64,000 nt of DNA from Acanthosepion pharaonis (lineage: Eukaryota > Mollusca > Cephalopoda > Sepiida > Sepiidae): assembly GCA_903632075.3 (NCBI GenBank), contig CAHIKZ030001202.1, positions 657,501 to 721,500 of the forward strand, read 5' to 3'. Every line of letters starts with the position of its first letter. Position 1 is the stretch's first letter. This document shows, piece after piece, positions 49,901-61,547 of this stretch. The position numbers were made by a program, and so were the translations under genes. A model generated the notes under the pieces. It was not told the origin of the DNA. It worked only from the letters and a program-made list of their open reading frames with translations, and did not search any database.

Positions 49901-52900
49901 AAAAACAATACTAAATACTGTATGTTCGTCTGTAGTTGGAGATTTGTCTCCAGCTGTGTTGGTCAAACTCTCTGCCCGATGGCAGAGAGGATCCCCAGAT
50001 GAGGCTATGTCGAAGGGCAGAGTCATGTCTCAGGAAACAGCTACCCAACCCCGTTTTATATGGGGTCTACAGGGAATTTTTGGCTGAGCCTATGGGCTCA
50101 GATACCCCACATTAAATTCAGCCTTGTGCCACATCTGACCGCATGGAGTGATTGGTACATATTCTGCAGTTGGAGATTCATTATGGAATTCACTTGACTC
50201 ACTTCTAGCAGTTGACTACTTCTTTTATGCGCGGCTGGCAAATCTTATGTGTTATTCTTGTCCTAAGTATTATCATTCATAACCAACCTTCATTTGAGTA
50301 TTCTATTTAATAACCTTCCTTAGGTTACAACACTATGTTTTGGTTGATCATTCTACAGCCTTCTTCCAATACATAAACATGATGGGAAGAGAAGTGGTGG
50401 GTTTCTTTTTTCAATAATGCAAATCAGAAAATGGTAGAAAAATCAAGAATGTGGTAAATATATCCCACTTTCTGTTTGCTGCCATTAATTTGGTTGCATT
50501 ACTGAGAAAAAAATGACACTCACCACTTTCTTTTTCCATATGAATTCTATGAAGAAGGCCATAGAACGAATCCACCAAAACATTGTGGTAACAACAAGAT
50601 TAACAAATACAATGAGTTTAATATTCAGAACAACTCTTGGAAGAATAAAATTATTTAAAATGAAGAAAAAATTCTTTTGATATTTACCTGGAGATGTGTC
50701 TCTTTTGAAAGTTTTGAATCACACAGGACACAGGTGAATAGATTGGAGGGGTTGGCAGTGCCACAAACAAAGCATACCAATCTGTCAGATAACTTAATAC
50801 TGGCCTGGGGCTGGTTCTGAACTGGAATTGGCCCCTCACATACAACACAAGAGTCAGTGTTTAGGGGTACTAAAGAGTTACAATATAAACAAAGACCCAT
50901 CTGCAAAAGGAAAAATATTAAAAACAATCTTTATAAAGGGAGGTAATCACGTAAAAAAAAACTTCATGAATCTTTATCAAGGAAGGTAATCATGTAAAAC
51001 TTTTTTTTAGTTTTTGAGAATTGTCAAAAAATAATAAACATTATTTATCAGATTGTTTATTGGAATAGTTGACAAAACATCAGCCAATTGCCAATTGATT
51101 CGAATTTTATAAAAGTGTAAATAATAAAGATATCCTTATAGATGGCACATATATTTTAATAATTTAGTAAATGTAAAAATGACTTTATGTTCTATAGTGG
51201 GTTATTTGGGGTTAGATTTGGGTCTTGTCAGGATTAACCCACTATAAGGGATTTATGAAGGAGTAAGTTGTTATGGTAAATTACCCATACATGGATGAAC
51301 TCTTCCAAGTTACAAATAAAAGCAGGTACTACTTTTGTCAGTGTTATGATGTTGATTTGGGGTTAGTAGAGACAAACAATAAAAAGGGTTTTAATAGGTT
51401 GGTAAAAAAGGTATAGAAATCGCCTGAGTAGTCAATAACTAGCTCAGCTAAGAACTTCTCTATCTGTCTCCTCCCATGTCAACTGACATGCCACTATTTA
51501 AAGTCTTTGTTCACAGACAAGTTCATCTTCAAGAGGGGTGGTAGGTTCCCAACACAACAGTCAGTAGTAGTTTTTTCCCAACAGTCAGCTCTGACAGTTC
51601 GGACTTAATATTCTTGCTTGTTTGTATATTATTGTATTGCCGATTTCCATTAATATATTTGTTAACTCAAATCCACTCTTCTGGCCACAACATAAGTAAA
51701 ACATGATGAATCAATTTTAAAAACAATTAAGTCTTGAGTAGAATAATAATAATTTATATAAACATTAAATATTGGTTTTATATTTTACAAAAACAGTTGT
51801 AATGTTTATAGATGGCACAAGGTTGTTATTTATAATTTAAGTAAAATTAAATAAAAGTTTCATTTGGTAATGTGTCCTGTGAATGAGGAAAAGTATGTTG
51901 AATGTATGAGAGAAGTAAAAGGGATGAAAATGATGAGAGAGGTATGAGAAGTGGTTAGTGTTTGTTGAAATCAAGATCTCTTTGATGTATCGACTCACAA
52001 TTGTAAATGTTCGTCTCTCTGTGACTTTTCTGTAGGAATCTTTTGTTGTTCTCCTTTTGCTGTTTTAGACAAAAGGTCTATTTATACTATTAGCAAAGTT
52101 GAAAGAGAGACTGTTTAAATTGTTGATTATTTTAGGTGTGCTCATTTCTCATTGGTCAACATATATTTATTTAGGATTGTAATTTAATCAACTTCAACAG
52201 GAAGTATATGCAAAACCTTTTGCACAAAATGCAAAATATGTCATTATGTTTTAAGCTATGAAAGAAGTAACTTCCTCTTAGTGTCATTACAGTTCCATTC
52301 TGCCTTAGTTGGGTGGCTGGGTAAATGTTCGCAGGCAAAATGCAAAACAAAAACCCTATAAAAAGTTATGGTCTCAGAAATGAGGAGCTAAACACAGAAT
52401 TGTTTCATAAAGTAATCTTGGAGAACTGCTTTATTTGTTCATAAATCACTTGGTTACATTTGAAAAATAATAGGAAGTATTTGCTTTTTCCCTCTGCTTT
52501 CTCTGGGGCTTACAGCTACAGTAGCGGCCATAATATAAGGAATGGAAACAACAAAGACATAAATATGTATTTTACTTAAAAAGTAATGCATGATTAGCAA
52601 TGAAATTTTTACCGAATAAAGATTAGGGTGTAATGCATAAATATTATACAAAGTTACAAAAATTTACATAATAGTTTTTTTTTTTTAAATAAAGATTAAA
52701 TGGAACAAAGGAAATAAGCTGCTGGACAAAAGTTAAGGAACGATGTTAATAATTTGCATAAACTTTTAATTTACATTGTTAAAAATCTTGATGGAGCTTT
52801 TCAACAATAAGTAAAAGTTCATTTATCATTAGGACTTTATTTTTAAGCAATATGGCAAATTCTACACGCAAAACGCTCTCTTTTGAAGAAAAAAAATTAA

Positions 52901-55900
52901 TTATTGCTAACTATCAACAATAAAAGTCAATTTCAGAAATTTCTGATATTGTTCATAGGTCTAAAAGTGTCATTCATCGTGTATTTAGCAGGTATAAAAC
53001 CGATTAAACGTTAGATGCAAAACCAAAAACCGGCAGACCCCCAAAAACATCGCAAAGAGAAGATTGAAGAATTGTGAGAATATCTACAAAAAACATTTTG
53101 AAACTGCTACATCAATTGCACGGAAATTTAATGAAGAGACAGATAATAAGATCTCAAGGAAAACGGTTGCTCACAGGTTAAAAAGTGCAGAATTATTATA
53201 TGCCCGTATTCCAGCTTCGAAGCCTCTCATTTCAAAGCAGATGCAAAGGGCACGACTGGAGTATACGAGAGAACATGTTTTTGGACTGACACACAATAGG
53301 ATACAGTTCATTTCAGTGACGAGTCCAAGTTTACTATATTTGGTTCTGAGGGCAAAACTTACATACGCCGTAGAACAGGTGAAAGACTGTCTTCTCAATG
53401 TGTCAAGAAAACCGTTAAGTTTGGTGGTGGCAGTGTGATGGTGTGGGGAATTCTTTCATCTGCAGGAGTTGGTCCTATCATCCGCGTACATGCCAATATC
53501 AATGCTGAGATTTACAAAAGGCTTCTTCAGCAGCATGTGGTACCAAGATTACACTATAATCTTTATGAATCTCATATTTTCATGCAGGATAATGCACCTT
53601 GCCACAAGGCTCAGAAAGTTATGGCTTTATTTGAAGAAGAAGGAATCGCTCTAATGAAGTGGCCAGCCCAGAGCCCCGACCTGAATCCAATAGAAAATGT
53701 TTGGAAGATAATTGGAGAAAGGGCTCAAAAAAGAAACCCGAAAAACCAGGATCACCTATGGGAGTTATTGAAAGACGAATGGGAGGGAATTACTACTGAT
53801 TTTTGCAAGAAATTAATTAGATCATGTGGTTGACGATACAGAGAAGTCATTGAAAATAAAGGGATGTTTACCAAATATTAAATTTTGTTGATATTTTGTT
53901 CACAATCAAGCATTAACAAGATTGTTCCTTAACTTTTGTCCAGTAAATTATTTCCTTTGTTCCATTTAATCTTTACTTAAAAAAAAACTATTATGTAAAT
54001 TTTTGTAACCTTGTATATTTATGCAATACACCCTAATCTTTATTCGGTAAAAATTTCATTGCTAATAATGCATTACTTTTTAAGTAACACACATATTTAT
54101 GTCTTTGTTGTTTCCGTTCCTTATATTATGGCCGCTACTGTATATCACATTGAAACACCGGTTCTCATATAATCACTGAAGTTAAGCAACATCGAGCATG
54201 GTCAATACTTGGATGAATGCTTCAATACGAGGTGTTGTAAGCTTCAATGGGTGGGTGGTGTAATGGATAACAGCTTGGAATTGGAAACTGGAGAGCCAAG
54301 TTCCAACTCTGGTCAGGTTTATTACATTCACTTACGTACATATACTCTTGGGAAAGGTATGAATCCTTTTTTTCTCCCTCCAGCTATGGGTTAATTACTA
54401 AGATTTGTATGAGTAAATCATTATTATCTTCAAACAACTCTTGCAGTCTAAAAATATTTTCTGGCTTTAAATAACCTGCAAAAGGTTGATAAGTCATAAA
54501 AAACAAATCAATCCAATCCCTTATCTCTGTAGAGTTGGGGATTTTCTGTGAAAACAAAAGGAACAAATCTGACACAACCAACCTAATCATTAAGCTAGAA
54601 CTTTATATATGCTTTTATGTGAGGAGAGTCTTTCTCAAAGGTTTTTACTCACCTGTCCAGGTTCAGGTGGAGGCAAACGATTTTGGGGTAATGGAGGCAC
54701 TGGTTTACCACAGACATTACAGAATTTTGCACAAGGGTCAGCAGGACGGTCAGCAAAACAATAGACACACCTGAAATGAATATACAAATGAATATATCTT
54801 TGTAGATATAAACAGTGACAACATGGGAATCAACACCAAAGTGAAGATATTTAAAAAAACAACAACAACAAAAAAAAACCTACTCCGTTACTCAGGTTCA
54901 TTGTACAGAATATTCTCAACTTTCTTATGGGATCTGCTAATAACATTGCCATTTATAGTCAATGATGCTTGTCATCCGCAACCATATAGTGAACATAATC
55001 ACTGTTTTTCTTCTGTGGGGACAGTTGCAAGACATCCAGACCTTGGGTCATCTTTACAACATTCCCTTACCCTCCTAGATTCAGCTGCCTACTGTTAATA
55101 AAGCTGGGGTGTCTTATCCCCTAATGTTGCAACCATGTCAGCATGAATGTTCTTGGGCGCTAAACTCTTTTTCTGTAGGTACTTGATAATACCACAATAC
55201 CAAATTTTGCCAAATTTGCAACAGTAGTCGCTACTAGTTAATTTTAAAGTCTTTTTTAAATAGTTAGATGTCAGCTTACCTTGAAAGAAACAATGCAGTT
55301 ATTAATAAAAAGAATTGAAATAAATGCCTGCAAGATTTCTCAGTTCTAACATCCCTCCTTCATTGTCAGTCCATGAACTTTTCAGCCCCACCCTTGTAGC
55401 AGTTAAGTTTCCACAGTTTCCTTTGAAGTTGTCCTTCTGCTTGCTGTTTGCATACAATTCGCAGCAGCAAAATTCCTGATTACTTATTCTGTGCAAGAAT
55501 GCTATTCAAATTCTTGAACTTTAGGAGACCACCTTGCCTCTGTGTGTGTGTGTATATACAGGGACAGACTTTCACCTGCTGAGGCCTTAAGCTATATGAA
55601 ATTCAAAGCCTTTCTCTAAAAAATTTGGGTAAAAAATTTAAAATAATTATACATGATTATTATTTATTAATGATTACAAAATTAAATTAGTTACAATACG
55701 TTCCTTTTAACTAATTAATTGATTTTTTCCATTTTCTGTATAGAGAATAATTACTGGTCTTAACAATTAGCAAATATTCAGTACAAATATTTAGACAAAA
55801 TTAAATTTAATAATAATCCCGTTTTTATTTAAAACATTCTTTTCTGTGATTTTACTCTAGTAAAATCATCAATAATTTCCTTGAAAATAGTCCAGCATAA

Positions 55901-56761
55901 CTTGTCACTTTCTATACAAAGAAGACCAAAGTCCAGACAGTCTATTTTCCAACATGGTTGTTTAAAGTTCCTTTTTTATTCTTTTTAGCTGTAAAAAATC
56001 TCCTAGAGCAATTTCTAACCATCAATCATAAGAATAATCATAAAATGTCTTCTACATTTTGAAAAGCTTGATGAATTTTGTCTTTGTAGATTATCCGATA
56101 TAGAAACTTGTGGCGAATGAATTCATCTTTTGCATAATTTTGCTTCACAAAAGCATGAAAATATTTCAATTCCCCAAACAGCTTCATATCAATTATTCTT
56201 GAATAATTGCTGTGACTGAATCTCACAGTTTTTCCTCTGAAGAATGTCAATCGGCTAGAAACGGAAATTTCTCTGCAACATAATTATATACAGTTGCTCT
56301 TTTATTCTAGTTCATGTGAATCACTTCCACAACAGGAATAAAAGATTCTATTCTAAATTTATCTCTTGGATATCATTCTACATCTGTCTTTAAATCTGTT
56401 TTTTTTTTTGGAGAAAAGTCTTTAAAACTTAATGTATCATTATAATTGTCAAAGTATTTTACAATTGTTGTCATTATTACTACAATTATTATTTATTTTT
56501 CTGTCTCCATCTTTGAAAATACATTCAGGGTCACTCTCAGGGACAAGAGACAGAGGAGGAAATACTGCAATGTCATGCCATTGAGCCCAGGCCAGACTTT
56601 CAGCTGCAACTGTATATGTCTGCCCTGCATTAAACTTATCAGTTACAAACGTGCCTGCAAACGATGTGTACAGACTTCCTCTTGAACTTCATTTTGTGAA
56701 ACCAAGCCATAATGACGATGATGATTATTATTATATTAAATAATGTTAATGATAAAGAATA

Positions 56762-56812
<51 letters not shown>

Positions 56813-59800
56813 GAAATAGATTAAGTCTGATAATTATTTAATATATTTTCTGTTTATATGTTATTTTTATAGATACAATTTATTAAAGTAAATGCTCTGT
56901 TTAATTAAAAATGGAGCATTTGTATCTATAAAAATAACTTATAAACAGAAAATATATATATATATAATATATCCGATGCAATGAGAACAAAAGTAATATA
57001 TAAATTCCAACGTTCACAGCATTAATCCAAAAGAGGGCTCAATACTGATAGTAGAGTGATAATTATTTATTTATTACAATTTTATCATAGAGACAAAACC
57101 ATTTTACTCACTACAAAGATGCAACTTAGTTTCAGTGCATTTCAACTGCACTTTGACAGGTGAGAATCGAAAATGGTTATGAACAATCCTGTAGGCAAAC
57201 CGTATGTGAAACGTCACATCCTTTTTTTTTTTTTTTTTTTTTTACATTTGTTTGAGAAGAAAAATATACATAAAAAAAAAAAAAATAGGTGACGGAGTGG
57301 AACAATAGTGCTTGTTGATAGCAGTTTGGTGAAGAATGGATTGGATGTTTAATGTTGACTGGTCTGTGGAGATTTTTTTTGCTGATAAACACCGGTCAAA
57401 AGTTTAGGCACATCATCTCACAAGCATCTTAAGAGTGAGAGGTAGGGGAGGAAAGATGGAGATAGGAGATAATATTACATTTGAGTAGGTAAAAATTGTA
57501 GTGATAGTTCTAATAGTAATTGGGAATGTTAGCTTTGGTTTACTATAAAAATTCTAGAGCTGAATTGCATGTATTTATGTTATTTTCATTTTTGTGTAAT
57601 TTAAATGACAATTTATCCAACGCACTCTATTATTATTAGTGGATATCTTAAGTATTTGAGTAGAATATCCCAGTTTTTAAACTGTGTTTATTTCGTCTAC
57701 TGGTCTGCATATTAGAGAAAATTTAAAAAAGAAAAATGTCCTTAGGCAGGATTTGAACCTATGTTTCTCTTTATAGGAGAAACCAACTCCTGATCCAGTG
57801 TGCTTTAAACCAGCAATGCTATTAATTATTTTGGTAGGAATTCATTTCTTTTTCTGCCTAAACAAAATCTAAAATGACTAATCAATGAGGATCATTCCTG
57901 GAAAAGAAGTGAATTGCAACATACTTGAGAAAATCTGTTTGTTTCTGAAGACGCAGACTTTGGGTGGAATTCTCTGGTGGTTTTCGAGGCTCAGGGATGC
58001 CCTTCCATTCAGAAGCAGAAAGTTGGTCAGCAATTGTCTCAAGCAGTTGGCATTTCTAAGGTTTAAAAATTCATTGTGATTTTAAGAAAAAAAGTTTTAA
58101 AAATTAAAAAGACTCAAAAAATAACAAACAAATCAAAAATTGAATTGGCAAATGAGAAACTGCATTTATGTCGAAATTTTTGAAATGAGGAATTATCATT
58201 ATTCTATTCTTCATTATTCAGACCACCATCCTCATCTTAGTTGTTCTTGAAATGAAATATCTCACTAAGAAGGTTTCTTAACATTTTGTCGCTCACTGAC
58301 TAAATATTAGTCTTATCTATCTTCTATGTATTATCGTGATACTATGGACGCCCACACAGAAAATGAAAAAGTGACCTTGAGTGTTTATCTTTGATAGTCT
58401 AGCAGATGTGGTTCCTTTTGAAGTTCAGGAAAATGGGCAGTAAAGGGGTTTTTAAGGATCAAGTGGCATCAAAACCGGAAATAAGGGATATCAAGGTGCT
58501 GGTCTATTTTAACAGTTATGATTGGGATCCAGGAGAGTTTTGGTCTTCCCTTGGTAGGTGATGAACATGTCTGCATTGTAGTTGCTAAGCCTACATTTCC
58601 TATTGCCAGCCACCATGTGATGAGTAGATGGCTGACGGGTAAGTAGGTGGAAGAGCTGACGTAGCAGAAATTGTTCCATGTATCTACCTACCCCCACCTG
58701 GACAAGCAAAGCCCTGAATAAACACCTACATATTTTTATGGGTAACAGGGATCACATTCTTATTTCTTAATGTGGTGTTTCTTTCATCATGTTACTTTGT
58801 GAGCATGCATCAGCTTTCAGTGCACAACAGCAAGATTGAGAATCAGAATGCAATATGGGAGTGATCATTGGCCAGTCAGTGGGGAAGCTTGGACAAGGGT
58901 TGCGTTGTATGTTTAAATTAATTTAACAAAAAGAGTGTGACAATATATTTGTGTATACAAGTAGGCACATGGCCGAGTGATTATGAGATCCGAGTTTAAA
59001 TCTCACCATTGTCAATTTGTCTGGAAGGTGTCTTCTTGATATTGATGGTCTGAGGAAGCAATATCAGTATGAAGCACTTTTGGAAAGTGCTTGAAAACTA
59101 CACCCCAGATTAAATCAAGCCTTGTGAGCACAATTGGGTAGAAGGAACTGTTCGGAAGACATCAATAGTTGTACTAGCATGAAATTACAAGTCATCGTGA
59201 CTGAGGTTTTGAGCATACTGGCTTTGTCCATACTGATGATGGATTGTGTACTCTTTCCCGGAAACTGTAACTCAAGTTCACTCAGCATAGAGCTCTGTGG
59301 GTAGTGAATAAACTCAAATGTGCCTGAGCAGGTGTCTGCAACAGGGATTAACTAGCCACTCAGAAAATGAGAGCAGCTGGCCATTATACGAGTAGAAACA
59401 TTGACCATATTTTTATCATTTTGTTGTTTTTTGTATTTCTTGAATATCATTAGCCAGCCTATTAAATGTGTGTGTGTGTGTGTGTGTGAAAATAAAGACA
59501 AAAGGAAAATTTATTCATATTGTCCTTTTACAGATATACGCTGTCTGAAATATATCTGTTTTTTTTCTACTACCCCAAAACACTATTTTGTGGATACCAT
59601 GTTTCAGTAGACAACCTGTATTTTTTTTTCAAACAGTGTGAATTCCATCTCTGATGATTTGTTTAATCAATTTAAAGAAAGTATTATCTCCAACAGCATC
59701 CAAACCTGTATCCCCCTTTATAGGAGAAACCATCATCTGAACCAACATGCTTTAGACCACTTGGCCCCAGAGAGCATTGCAGCCTAGCAAGATTAAATTA

Positions 59801-61491
59801 CGCTTTTGAGGAATCCTTGAATCCTTAGGGGTTCCTGGTTCAAACCCTGCCAGGAAGCACATCTTTATTAAGTCTTTAAAATGTGCAAACTGGTAAAGGT
59901 AATTCACACTGTCTACAAAATAAATAAATAAATAAATAAATAAATAAAAGGTGCCTAGTCAAATATGGGTATCCACAAATAACAATCTCTGCCCATTGAT
60001 ATTCACCACAATTAAATGTTAACATTCCACAAACCATACTGTTTTGAAAAGAATTTGATCTAGTCTCTGATCATAACAATTTGGCCTTTATCAAAGTCAA
60101 TTCAATCTTTGTTCTTGCCCATAAATGTAGCACTTCCACTGCAAAATAAAGTCCTTGAGGCTGGCTTATATTCCCCTGATCTTGACATACAAAACTGTTA
60201 TGAGACAGTTGTTGTCATTCTTGCTCCATGTCATTGCTCATGATTCTTTGGCCCAGCATCAATGTTTCTTATCCACATACTATGATATTTCATCTTCACA
60301 CCAGTAATCAAACAGACAAAACCTGATTGTTACATTCTTACCAATTCCTCCTTTCATAACTCACAAGCCATCCAAAATAAGAAATACTTACTGTGGAGTG
60401 TAGAGGCTTGGAAGTTGAATTTTCTTTCCTTGTGAATCTTTCATCTAAGAACCGAACACTTGTCTGTGGTTTTCTCCCATCATCCAAAGATCGACCTGAA
60501 AATTTCAGAAGAGCAACATCTCTAATTAACCAACTATCAACTCTGACAAATATATTTAGGGGGTGGGGAATTGGCATGAATCCAAAGCCTCTTCCGTGTA
60601 CAAAGATTGACACCCACATAGGAATGCATAAGTGGATTACATTTAATCAAAGTCAGACACAAGGCTATATTTCAAGATAAGTTTCAGATTTCTAGCATGT
60701 CATGTCTGGGTGTCTGATTAAGACTCTTATGCTGAAAATCAAACTGAATTTTATAGGCCACTTACTGGTCATAAGTTGCGACACATTCTTCTGGGGGGGA
60801 ACTTCTTTCCAAGCAGATTTTGCTGAAAGCTGAAGATTCTTTGCTGATCTTTTCATTTGCAACTAAATTCATAAAAAAGTGAAAAAAATAGAACAAAGAA
60901 AGACTATTCAATCATAGACAAACATTTGTTAAAAAATTCAACTTTGTTAAACATTTACTTTTTCCTTATTAGTTTACCCATAATGACATATTTTGTCTTT
61001 ACTAGCCCTAATCTTTAACCCGAACCTTTTACTATCTTAGGGAATATTTATGGAAGGAGCTTGAAGAATTCCCAAAATTTGAAGTGATTTCTCAATTGTT
61101 GTTAGTTTCTGTTGATATTAACACAAATTATTAGCTGTCCTCTCAAATAATAGGCATCTCATTAAATATTGAACATTGTTTATTGATATGCATCCAAAAT
61201 TTATTCTGTTACTTTCTCTCATATCTGTCAATATATTTATGTGGAAGCAAATGTGTTTGGCTTATTTAATTTGAAATTCTTTGAAGTTTACCCAGACCGA
61301 GAGGCACTGGATGAAAGTCAGATAAAATAACAGCCAAAATGTTGGATAACAGCAACAAAGAATAGGACAATAGTCTTCATATAAATAATGATAATTCCTC
61401 ATAACAGAAATTCAGCCAGAAATGTAAGTATTTAGTTTTATGTAAGTAATATTAATAGAAATTTTCTGGAGAAGACTGTTATCAAATACAT

Positions 61492-61547
<56 letters not shown>

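Noticed and set aside
54141..54244. Functional 5S rRNA gene
   Set aside because: The match covers the promoter boxes but carries many substitutions, is split by a transposon and continues into tRNA-like and SINE body sequence. The same holds for the copies at 27178, 30086 and 63449.
58965..59030. tRNA gene
   Set aside because: A- and B-box-like motifs are present but the anticodon arm region is too short and the 3' half does not pair with the 5' end; it continues into a SINE-like body.
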